Shown: positions 36,356-46,837 of the stretch, piece after piece
How positions within the stretch are numbered: the stretch's first letter is position 1
Layout of the letters: each line of letters starts with the position of its first letter
Source of the DNA: Scedosporium boydii
Taxonomy: Eukaryota; Ascomycota; Sordariomycetes; Microascales; Microascaceae
Assembly (NCBI GenBank): GCA_002221725.1
Contig: NJFT01000167.1
Coordinates: 26,767-90,766, forward strand
Length of the DNA: 64,000 nt
Direction: 5' to 3'
Program-made: the position numbers and the translations under genes
The notes under the pieces: generated by a model
Databases searched by the model: none
Told to the model about the DNA's origin: nothing
Seen by the model: only the letters and a program-made list of their open reading frames with translations

Positions 36356-37192
36356 ATGATAGCGTATGGTAAATGGCGTCCATCATATTCTCGTGAGCCG
36401 AACTCCCCACTGGTCGAGCTAGAGGCAACACCTTGCGTTGCAGTTGCAGTTGGGCGAGGAAAGACCTTGAAATGCCCCGAGCCTTCTTCCTTCTCCTTCA
36501 TAGGCGAGATAACGAATTGCTACCCTACATCCGCCCGAGACTTCCAGTCTTCTGAAAGATCTGATTCGGGCATGCCCATGTACGAAGGCATGAGGTTGGT
36601 GACCGCCTTTCTTCGTGAGGGAAGAAAGACGTCGATGTCGATATCCACTCAGACACCCCAATTGGATACGCCACACTTCGATGGGGGTCAATCAAGTCGA
36701 GGACCAAATCTCGAAAACTCCGAAGCATACACGCAGGTCACAAAAACCAGTTCTCTCCCCAGCTGGGCCTCCTGGGACAATGGAGGGATACTTCCTCCAC
36801 TAGGCCGTATGGTGCAGGGGAGAAGGGGGAGGGGGGTGTGCTTCGTACGAAGTACAAAGTGGAGAATTAAAGGCGTGGAAGCGCAGCCGCGACTCCGCAA
36901 ATGGGCCGAATGGAACGCAAACAGCGGGTCCAGTACGATCCGGTACCTGTCCGGTTTGGGCATAGTCTGGGCAGGCCTGTATGGGGCGTGGGAACTGTCA
37001 TTGACCTGTGCACATGTGCACTTTTTTTTTGGGCTAAAGAGGGTGCAGGGCTTGGAGATGACGATCGAACAGTTAAGAAGTACGGCGCACAACATGGCAG
37101 CCACAATTCTTGATGGAGAGACTCTCACTGATGTTGTGCTGCTCCATCGTAAGTACTGCATTGTAATATTGGCTGTCAGCTACGATACCTAG
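36356..37192 (+). CDS. Questionable 278-codon open frame, possible orphan gene
   Basis: An ATG-initiated frame of 278 codons without stop, longer than expected by chance in non-coding DNA. The predicted product shows no domain, signal peptide or clear membrane segment that I recognise. Against it: it embeds a palindromic TACGAAGTA element (36846-36854) that elsewhere is strictly intergenic, start context is poor, and the reverse strand also has a sparse-stop frame (stops only at 36688, 36649 and 36520 between 37161 and 36271) whose last segment looks protein-like (HLPYAIMEIYLEKGGEIIHT). One of the two may be a shadow of a decayed gene on the other strand. Confidence 0.22.
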   Translation: MIAYGKWRPSYSREPNSPLVELEATPCVAVAVGRGKTLKCPEPSSFSFIGEITNCYPTSARDFQSSERSDSGMPMYEGMRLVTAFLREGRKTSMSISTQTPQLDTPHFDGGQSSRGPNLENSEAYTQVTKTSSLPSWASWDNGGILPPLGRMVQGRRGRGVCFVRSTKWRIKGVEAQPRLRKWAEWNANSGSSTIRYLSGLGIVWAGLYGAWELSLTCAHVHFFFGLKRVQGLEMTIEQLRSTAHNMAATILDGETLTDVVLLHRKYCIVILAVSYDT

Positions 37193-39861
37193 CCTCGCTC
37201 GGGAAGCTGTCTCTTCTCTTTCTTTTGTGATAACCCTCCGAGACCCTGGTTCATCCCTGATATGAGATCTGCTCTGTCGAACGACGTCTACGAAATACAT
37301 ATTCTGTTGTCTCAGCGCCAAATGTTTCGGAGAGGGCCAAAAAAGGAATTCTACACTGGACTGTCCATCCTTGCAAAACGCGGGACTGTATGAGCTCTCA
37401 TCATACAAGTATTAATATGCCCTAGTAAGAACGACTAACTATCCATGAACAGCTGGCGGTCGACATCGCCCTTATATCCGGGATAACTTGCTGGACAACT
37501 GGGACATTTCGAGGATGCTCTTGGCCCGTTTTCGATGCGAGTGGACCGAGATGACGATGCCTCGGCTTGCATTACGTCCTTCGTACTTCGTATATTGAAG
37601 CCTTAGAAAATTAGATAAGGGTGAAGACACGTCTATATCCACGAGCGAAGCAGGCAAGTGGTATCGACACATCGTCCGGCAGCGAGACCGAATGCAACGA
37701 CGGAAGGCATGAAGAGTTGGATGGACATCGTCACCGCCATCACATCGCGGCACTAACACACATTCTTGGTTGCGTCCGAGGAGGTTCTTTCTGCAGGCCA
37801 TGCTACGTCGCATCGTTCTTCAGCTCGAAGCTTGATCCGTCGCTCTTTTGTCCAGTACAGGACTTCATTCGACATGATCGATGTTATTGGGGGCCGGCGA
37901 CCCAATCTCAGCGCCTGGCTGGCTACCAGGCCTGCTGGGCTACCTTGTTCCATTCCCAAGAATACATGCCGGCTTCTGCTTGTGATAGGCCATACAAGGT
38001 GCACAGTTGTGTAGCGCTCACCCTCCAAACCAGAAGAAATTTAGCATCGTAAAATACCGATTGACGTCTTGTGTTTCCCCTTCCAGCCAGCAATGCTTGT
38101 TCTCGCACGTCCCTTATTTCCTCGATCCCATAAACCTGGATGCCCTTATTTCGTTAGTCGGCACTCGGTACGTAGGTAGTCAGTTCTCTGTGCAACAACA
38201 TCTTGAAGGCCAAAAATCAATGGACTATTAATCCCCATTCGAGCGCATCTTTAGATTGAGCCAATGTTAAAGGAAGCTATTTCGAGGAGTCTCTCTCCTC
38301 TTTCGTCTGTCAAAGGAACTTACCTTGGCCTAATCCGGAGAGAATGGCGCGGAAAACTTCCACTATCTGACGGTGTTCATGTCCCTTTTTCTTACCCTTA
38401 AAAATTCAATCTCGGCGAATTGAAGGCATGACCCTCCCATCCGCCCCATTTCCGGCCCACTGGGCCCGCTCCGAAGCTCCGCCCTTTTGTTCTCGTCCGC
38501 TCCAATAAGTGCCTTATCCAGGCCACGCCTTTTGCTTTACGTTCTTTGGGGCTCGGGAGAACAAGGCGAGCATTTGATAGAGTTTCTCGCCTCGTCGATG
38601 CAGCTAGGTGGGGCGTCGAGCATGAGAGGGCAACGTTTCGCCCACATCCGGCCGAGAGACCGGGCTGCCAGCTACAAAGTATACGAGCATGCAGAGAAGT
38701 AGCACTAATAAGAAGTACCATCAAGTGGTTGGGAGGATGATTATTACGAAGGACGAAGGATTTGTCGGAAACGTGATTGTGTGCTTCCCCTGCTGGTCTA
38801 GCTGCGTTGCATCGGGACCTCTAAGATTAGAATGTCGACCTTGGGTCTCGCCCTTTTGACCACTACGAATTTGTATAATAAATATGCCACCGGCGCAGGA
38901 AGGACATACAAGTCTATGAGTATCAACTGCCCGTTGAGGAGGGAAGTGATTAAGCAGGGCAAGACAAACAAACATCTTCACGAAGCATTTGCTCGTTGAA
39001 TGGTTGGATGAAGGATCGCTTCATCATCTGTTCGCATCTCAATCTCATGCGAGGAATCCTTGGAAAGCCCTTCGGTTTCGAGATGTGCTGTGCCACTAGG
39101 ATCATTAATGGCTCTTTATGAAACAGAGCCACTTCCATCCTCGATCCTCGAGTCTGCATGAACCATTTCGGATCCTCGTCGCTGATACTGGTTATGTTAA
39201 AGGGCTGCCAAGACTGTAATAAATGTAAGGCCTTAGTGCGAAGGGACAAAAAAGGAAAAAAAGAGTCCTCTTGGAAATCCCGTCATCTAATAAGTGGCGC
39301 TCCCGTCACGCCGTTCTGGGCAATCTCAATCTCATTCCTTCGTGTCTGCGAGGTTCCCATTCCCATTTTGCTCAACGGCGGACTACAAAGGATCCTTTCT
39401 GAGGAGATGGGGAGACCATGGTTCAAAAATAGAATGCTTTCAGCACGCTCGTCCGTCTGCGGAATCCTACTATTCCTGGGGTAAAATAGTCCGTAGCGTC
39501 AAAATCTTTGCCGATCAACCTCGGTGGTCATGACCACCTCGAGATCGGCTGTGACTTGAAAAGCTTGAGCTGTCGATCAATTTCTACAAAACATGGCGTT
39601 TACTGGCTCTCTTCACTTCTCGGTGAAGAGCTTCATTTCGGCCATTGTAAATCACGACGTATCATCACTTCCGGAGAAAAAGGACGGCATATTTGACTCG
39701 TTACTTCATATTTTTTTATTTTCCGTCCTCAAACTCCAAGGTCCTCTATGTACACCCTATTCGGCTCGGGACCTTCCAAGTCCCGGTAAAAAGAGCCACA
39801 AACGTCCCAATGAAGTCATCACACATCGCACCAAGCTTACCCCCAAAAAGAGAGAGAGAGC

Positions 39862-40776
39862 TTAGTAGAGACGCTTGGGAGGAGACATGGTAGCCTTGAT
39901 GGTAAGGCTACCAACGTTCTGCCAGCCCTTCTTGAGAAGAGAGACGAGGTAGTTGATGGCCAACATGATGTTGGCGACGAGCTGCTCCGAGGTCATGCCG
40001 ACGTTTCCGACGGCGACACCCATGCAGAGAACCTTCTTGAGCTGGAACTTGATGGTGGACTTGACCTCGTTGGTCTTGGCGACGAGGTCCTCGGCGTGCG
40101 AGACAGGCGTGGGGAACTTGCCGGCCTTGGAGAGACCGGGTCCGAGGATACGGGGGATTTGCTTGATGAGGGCCTCGGAGGCGACGAAGGCGTCGTACTT
40201 GCGCGCGAGCTTCTTGATGAGCTTCTTGTTCTTGTTGAGCTTCTTGAGGTCGTCGGCGGACATGGAGTCGATGCCGGCGTGCTTGGCACGATCGATATCG
40301 TGCTGGTCACCGAGAATGCTAAAACAAAACAGTTAACGTCGTGTTCCCTCAGGACTACTGTCTCTCGTCCGTCTTTTCTAAACACATACCAGAGCTTCAT
40401 GTTGGGGCGGGGGATAGTGGGAAGCTTGACGGTACCCGAGAAACGCTTGTCACGCTGGGGGTCATAGTTCTTGAGGCCGATCTGGAGCTCGACGGTCTCG
40501 AGGAAGTTGCGCTTCTTCTCGTTGAGGGAGTAGTCGAGGAGCTCCCCAACCTGGGCACGCACGTGGGCTATTGATTGATTTTAGTTAGTTTCCCTTCCTT
40601 CGACCACGACTTGCTCGCGTTTGTTCGCTTTCGCTCGCCCAGGGTTGGTTTTTCATACCGACTGTGATCTCTGTAGGTGAAAAATTGAGTTAGTGAGTCC
40701 CTTCTTTTCTTCTCTCTTTTTCTTCCGATAAAATAAACCAGGCGCTATTGTTATCCGAGGAAAACTTACTCGACAT
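39862..40776 (-). CDS. RPL1: 60S ribosomal protein uL1 (L10a / Rpl1)
   Basis: A 217-aa L1-stalk protein of the large ribosomal subunit, matching the family length exactly. Four exons: 40776-40770 (ATGTCGA), 40670-40659 (12 nt), 40567-40390 and 40318-39862. Splicing gives [20 protein letters not shown], then [20 protein letters not shown], the join MKLC/ILGDQHD, and the C-terminal [20 protein letters not shown]. All introns are GT-AG; the second exon is a true microexon encoding most of KITV. The gene is divergent from the THADA/Trm732 homologue, with 501 bp between start codons. Confidence 0.97.
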
Positions 40777-41277
40777 TTTGTCAGTCTCCCAGTATCAATT
40801 AGTTCTGATCTGGTCGTCGCGTGCTGGTGAAGATAAAATGGATATGGCGGTATAAAGGTCGTTGAAGTTGGACGTGGAGTTCGAGAGAATGTGGTAAAAT
40901 TCGTGAGATGTGATGGTGGGGTTCTTCAACAGGGCAAATTTTCGTCACGCTTCTGTCCACGTGATATGGAATTTTCGCTGGAAGCGGATTTTTGGAGCAG
41001 GTTTTCTGCTTAGTCATCTTTTTTTTTTCTCTTGATGCGATCAAATGTGATGCTTTCCCACCAAAGGTATTAGTCGTAGAAGAGTCGACCGCGCTGCTTC
41101 ATAGAGGATACGTTGGGTTTGCTCACTTGAGTAGACTTATATATTTCCAGCTTCCTCTCTCGTTTCACATAGAGTTTGTTATTGCTCCCCAATCGTTATG
41201 AGACCGCTGTCTGTCTTATAAGCCTTTCGCCCACCTCTGTTATTTCACTGCCCCACTATCGTGGCAGACTCGACACA
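40777..41277. promoter_or_regulatory. Divergent promoter region between uL1 and the THADA/Trm732 gene
   Basis: 501 bp without an open frame of interest. It contains A- and T-runs and presumably initiates transcription both ways. Pairing a ribosomal protein with a tRNA-modification partner could give co-regulation, but that is inference. Confidence 0.5.
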
Positions 41278-44200
41278 ATGGCCGACGCGGGGCAGGATAT
41301 CAAGATCGATGCTCCCGATGTCACAGGCAACAGGGGTCCCAACGATCTAGTAGTATGGCTAGAGGGGCAGCCTGATAATTCTAAAACTGGGTATGAAAAA
41401 AGAAAAAAATTTGGGCTCATTCCTCTCGGGATAGACAGTACAGACTAACTTCCCTAAAGGGCCGCCGACGCAATTTTCAACCAGCTCATCTCACGAGAGA
41501 CTCTGTCGAAACTCTCAAGTAGTAAGGTCCGCGTGAAACTCTGTGGATTCATCGAGCAATGCCTCAAATCGAAATCTCCTGGGGTCCGTGATTGGGCCCT
41601 TTCCAAAGATCTCTACCTCAAATTGTTTGATCTATATCTCGAATGGAATGAATCGGATGCCGAGCGGTCGTTAAGACTCGTCCTAGATCTCCTGGTTGAT
41701 CTCATGATTCAGGGCAAGGCGAAGAGTGATCTAGCGCCCGTAAAACTAACAGTCTTAGACACGCTTGTCTCCATCATGGCCAAGCAATCCACTAAGCCCT
41801 TGGCAAAGTCTGCCATCATGGTTCTCGACCGCTTCCTCACTAAGTCCGTTGTGTCACTGGAAGAAGTTGGAACTACGTACAAGACTTGGAAAGAATCTGA
41901 GCTTGCCGTCATAGACATTGCGCTCTGGAAGAACTACATCGCCGAAATATTTAACTGGATGGAAATCCAGTTTGTATGCCCTGTGGCTGGCAAATTCGTC
42001 ACCACGGTATATAGAATGCTTTCCATAGAGTCCAAGAAAGGATTCCTCCAAGCCTCTCCAGTGCGGTTTACCGTCGAGATATGGCATGAGTGGCTGCTGG
42101 AGTTCTTGACTGCCGAGCCCTCGCTGCTAGACGGCATCAAGAATTACATCTTCGTGCCCCTCTTCAAGTCAGAGAAGCAGGAGTCGATAGAACTTCTACA
42201 GAGAATGAATCGATTGGATAAGGCCATTACAACTCCAGACTTGGACTTGGATATTCCCGCAATGCTTCAGCTGGCCTCGCTCGAGGTCGGCAAGAGAGTA
42301 GGCTTAGTTGAAGAGCCAGGTATTTTCGAACACTTTTCTAGAACTATTATTTGTTTAGAAACACTAAAAAGTTCCCAGTATATGGCGGCCAAGTACAAAA
42401 CAAGGACCAGGCCGGCCCTGTCGTGCTGCAGGAGGACCTCCTCGAACACGTTCTCGTTCACCCTTCATTTAGTATCCGCACACACGCACTGTCTCTAATC
42501 ATATCATCGTCGTCGACGACACGCCCCTACTCCCCCACGGCCTTGGTTCTACTCCAAAAACATCTTGGCATGTACTTCGCGGACTCCGAGGCACGCTTCC
42601 GGAATGAACTTCTTGGAAAGCTTAGGGATATGTACAAGAGAGTTCGCGGCGGTATCTTTGTGCTCCGACGAAGCCTCGTGCGCGCAAGAGCGGCGACGCA
42701 CCAGAAACACACAGGAGTCTTGACCGAGTTCCGAAAGCCGGTGTTGTATCATACTAATGTTATTTCCCACCCCGAACCCGAGCTGGCGGCGGCATTGAAA
42801 CTCCACGAAGACTTCCTTCACTGGTATCTTCGCTTCCTGAGGGCCGAGCTAGTCCCTACTGCCTCCTACCAGCGACATGTAACATCGCTAAAGACCGTGG
42901 CAAAGATAATACAGCTCGAAGCGGTCCCCGCGAAGACGTGGGAGACCAAGGACGACAAGGAACTTTTTTTTGATCTCTTTGATTCAACGTGGTCTCGTGC
43001 ACTGCTTGACTTACTCATGGATCCGTTCGATGACGTTCGAGACACTGCTGCGTCTGTGCTGAGGCTTCTCTTTAACGATGGCCACTACAGCTCCCTCCTC
43101 TCGCCAGGAACTTCACCCTCAGCTGCCCTGTCCCGCTTCCTAACGAGGGCTAATGAGCTTGCCAACCAAACCGGGAGAGCTGACCATGCCAACGGCGTTG
43201 CTCGGGCTTATGAGCTACTCCACAGGTTCTCTGCGGACCAGCAGGCGAAATCTACGCTTTTGTCGGATCTCATTGCGGCTTTGGATAAGAGAATTGCTTC
43301 GGCCGAACATAACTTGGGCCTCGCTGTGCTTGATGCACCTACACACGGTCTTTTTGCGGCGCTGAGGTAAGTTGTGCGCCGGATGGGGTTACAAGTTTTT
43401 CTTGGCTATCTAGCAACAAGCTGACTAGAGTAGCTACATCGTCATCTCTATCAACGAACAAAAGTATGAGCCTGACACTTTGGCTGAGTTGGATCGACTT
43501 TACTTCACAATGTTTGAATGCTGTCGGCGGATATGGAACGTTGTAAGAGACGTGCTTTGCGATGACTCTCCCGAAGGCCATCTGCCGGATGACTTGGATG
43601 AGATGGAGGGCTTGGATACGAAGAATCTTTTGAGTTACAGCTTCCGAGCGGTTGATGAATCTAGGTATGTGATTTCTCACCTGGCCTCCAGCGCCCAGCA
43701 TTTCCTCTAACGAACATGTAGCAAAGTCATGAAGGCGATAATCCAGGGTGCTAAGAATTATGGGGGAATGGCTCACCAGTGCCCCTCCATGAAGGTGTTT
43801 TCGGCCATCGGAAACCTCTCGCTCGAGCAACTGTCTACCCTAAGGCACCGTGGTGCCTTGACAACAGTATCCCAGACATTTGCAATATGCTGCCAGATGT
43901 CAAGATTTTATCAGGAAGAACATGTGTCGGAGCCCCTCCTTGAGCAGTGGTACAAGGTAAGTCTAACACATTCTGTCAAGACCGCACAGTCAAATATCTA
44001 ATTATGTATGTCTAGGCAACTTTGAACTGCATCTTCACACAGCGCTCGACGACTAGGAGATCTGCCGGTATTCCGTCCATGATGATTGGTATCCTGTCTG
44101 CCAACTTCCAGATCTCGTTTGACGGGGCCATGGAGGAGCTTATGAAGATCGGGGCGACCCCAGCTGCAGTATCAGAGGCCGATGGATCAAACTTGCCCCA

Positions 44201-46483
44201 AGTTCACGCGCTAAACTCTCTTACTGGTATTTTCAAGACATCCTACCTCTCTCATTTCGAAAGGAAATTAGAACGGTACCTACCGCTCTGCCTTCAACTC
44301 GCAGCCGACTGCCTACGCTCGCAAATGTATGTCAACATATATAACTTTAGTAAACCCGGGGCCGTCTTCAATCTTTGCTAACTAGATGCTTCTTAGTTGG
44401 GCCATTCGCAACTGCGGCCTGCTCCTCCTGAGAGGCTTGATGGATAATCTCTTCGGCACCAGCGAGAGCAAAACAATGATGGAGGCGGGGTGGGACGGCA
44501 AGGCAAACCGTCTCCACTACGGAAGGTACCCTAGCCTCGCACCGGTGCTTCTGAGTCTCCTCAAGAGCGGCCGTGATATGGTGTACGAGATATCCACTAC
44601 GGCGGCGGCAGAGGCGGTCTTCCCGGCCCTTGACATTGTTCGGCGAGCAGGTCCACCTGCTTCTCTGCGGGATGAGTTGCAGCAATATATTGCTGACTAC
44701 CTGGGAAGCCCCGCGTGGCATGTCCGTGAAATAGCTGCTAGGACTCTCTGCTCATGTCTTCTCCACGATAGGTGGCTGGAGTCGCTGAGGTCAATTTTGC
44801 GGCCGCAGGATTCCGATGAGAAGAATTCCGGGAGGGTGAAGAACCGTACCCATGGCGCTCTCCTGACAGCTAAGTTTTTGGTAGAGCGGCTGGCGGAGGT
44901 TATGCCAGCCCAATTAGCAGGTTTGTTGCAGCCGTAGCAGGTCATTGCGTGCTCCTAGAACATTTACTAACGAAGTTGAAATAGCGGATTACGACGGCCT
45001 GGTAGCATTGTTGGTGGGGATACAGGATACTTCGCCACAAGAATTGAGGAGACTTCCGGACCTGCAGGCAGCTTACGTTGAAGTTTGCAACCAAGCCTCC
45101 AAATACGGACTCCATCTCGTGCGCAATGGCAAGGAAGAAGTGACGGAATCTCTGCGAAAGACTATAACCCTATCTCTTGTCCAGTCAGGGGATGCGGCAG
45201 AGGACGAAAGCTGCGGAGCACTCTTCCGCATCCAGCGCGCCATCCAGAGCGTCTACTCGCTTCTCGACCGGGCAAACGTCGAACCCTTCCTCCAAAACGC
45301 CCGCGAGATGGTCGATAGGGACGTGAGCTCGCTAGTTGCAACACTCGAGACTCTGCCCGAGGTGTGGCCTGTAGAACACCTCCCCAGGTCGACTATTCTG
45401 CCGCTCTTTGACCTATATCTAGATATCTGCATGGCTGCGCAGGTACCGGACGTTCTCACCATAGCGCTGCAGAATTTCACAAATCTAATGGCGGATGCGC
45501 GGGATATGCCAGAAGTGCAGCCGGGCAAGGCCTCGCTGTTGGGGTTGTGGTCACGCCTGCAACAAGTTTCGATGAATCCCAGCCTTTCGGACGAGATTGT
45601 CCGGGCTAGCGGCGTGATTCTCGGTCGCCTGCTCGCCCTAGGGAATGAAAGCGGATGGGACAAGGGAGCGGCGCTGCGGAAGTTTGGCCTGCTGGTCGCC
45701 GAATCGAGCACCGATGACAAGCCCTTCGACACACGATACGCCGCAGGCGAAGCGCTCAAATTCGCTTTGACAAGCAATGGTAGCACCAACTCCTCCCCGG
45801 ATCCAAACAACGCCTCCTACCTCCCCTACTACCAGGCCCTTTACAACCTCCTCAACGACGACGACTCCGAAATCCGCGACCTCGGCGCCTCAGCCCTAAC
45901 CGCAACCACAACCGCCCCCATCATCCCCATGCAAGCGGCCGCCAACCTCCTTTCCACCTGGTGCCAGGCCTCCACAGCCAACGCCGAGCTCTCAGCAGCC
46001 GCCGCCTGCCGCATGGTCGGGCACGACTTCCCCGTCGACGCGCCGCTCTCTGCCCTCGCGGACTTAGGTTCCGGGTCGGAGCAACTACAGGAAGCACTCA
46101 AGTTCGACGCCTCGCTATTCCTTGTCGAGGAGCAGAATCTCTTCGTCGACGAAGTGCGCGAGACGAAACGCTGGAAAGAAGTCTTTGTGAGTACCCTGAA
46201 AGGCGAGAAGAAGCGCGAGGATCCGGCGCTCGATGCCCTCGCCGCTTGGACGCGTCCCGGGCTGAAGATGCTCCTGGACATGGCGGAGGAGAAAGGGGAT
46301 GGAGCGTTGGGGTGGACGTCTAGGCCGGCTGTCTTTGCGGTTTGCGCGAGGATCGTGGTTTCTGTCGTTGCCCTTGTTGAGGTTGGTGGGTTTGAGGATG
46401 TGCAGGGGGATTTGGAAACGTTGAAGACGGTAGGGAATCGGCTTGGGCTTTCGGGCTTGCTGCTTGAGATGGCGGGGGCGTGA
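41278..46483 (+). CDS. TRM732: THADA / Trm732 homologue (DUF2428), tRNA Nm32 modification partner
   Basis: A 1586-aa alpha-helical repeat protein. In yeast Trm732 pairs with the methyltransferase Trm7 for 2'-O-methylation of tRNA position 32; animals call it THADA. Exons: 41278-41390, 41460-42319, 42379-43366, 43434-43664, 43722-43956, 44016-44326, 44397-44920 and 44985-46483 (4761 nt). Family hallmarks: HEDFLHWYLRFLRAELVPTA (about 467-486) followed by SYQRH, TTRRSAGIPSMMIG (about 821-834), PQVHALNSL (870-878) and IWAIRNCGLLLLRGLMDNLF (913-932), which forms across the sixth intron. The fourth exon could begin three bases earlier, at 43431, adding one Ser. The N-terminal part before DUF2428 looks shorter than in animals. 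It has no membrane segment and is expected to be cytosolic. Confidence 0.88.
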
Positions 46484-46837
46484 AGTAGCATATAAACAAG
46501 TAGGGATAAAGGGGAGTTCATAGACAGGTATAAAATCGTAAATGTAAAAAGAATTTAGAGTCCAAGCATACCAATCCCACTCTTATGGGGTCCTTGGACG
46601 AATCGCGAGGCTATGTTGCTCGCTCGTTCCTACGGGAGGAGTCCAACCGACCAACGGTATTCAGCGGAAAGGGTAAAAGATGAGATTAAAAGTCCATAAT
46701 ATTGCTCCTGATATCTTCAACAAATCCCAGGGTAACGGCTACTCCATGAATGGAAATCACAAAAACGAAACACACAAAATCCTACATATCCTCTCCCCTT
46801 CTCCACTCACCACCTCCCCCCATCATCGTCATCATCC
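46484..46837. other. Convergent 3' spacer between THADA/Trm732 and Sip3-like genes
   Basis: 354 bp holding both 3' ends. The part next to the Sip3-like stop is C/T-rich on the plus strand. No feature is visible. Confidence 0.6.

Larger units (their letters stand above)
32084..39861. other. 7.8-kb gene-poor region rich in TACTTCGTA elements
   Basis: No gene is well supported. GA-rich sequence at 32820-32900 and GT/GTGTAG-rich sequence at 33060-33210 flank the PAN-like gene's promoter. Exact TACTTCGTA/TACGAAGTA elements occur at 33205, 35070, 35452, 35754, 36846 and 37584. One long open frame (36356-37192) is listed separately. The block may be old, decayed sequence. Confidence 0.55.

Noticed and set aside
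38950..39249. Minus-strand frame with somewhat protein-like sequence
   Set aside because: The first ATG leaves only about 70 codons, no family is recognisable, and neighbouring frames do not extend it with plausible introns.
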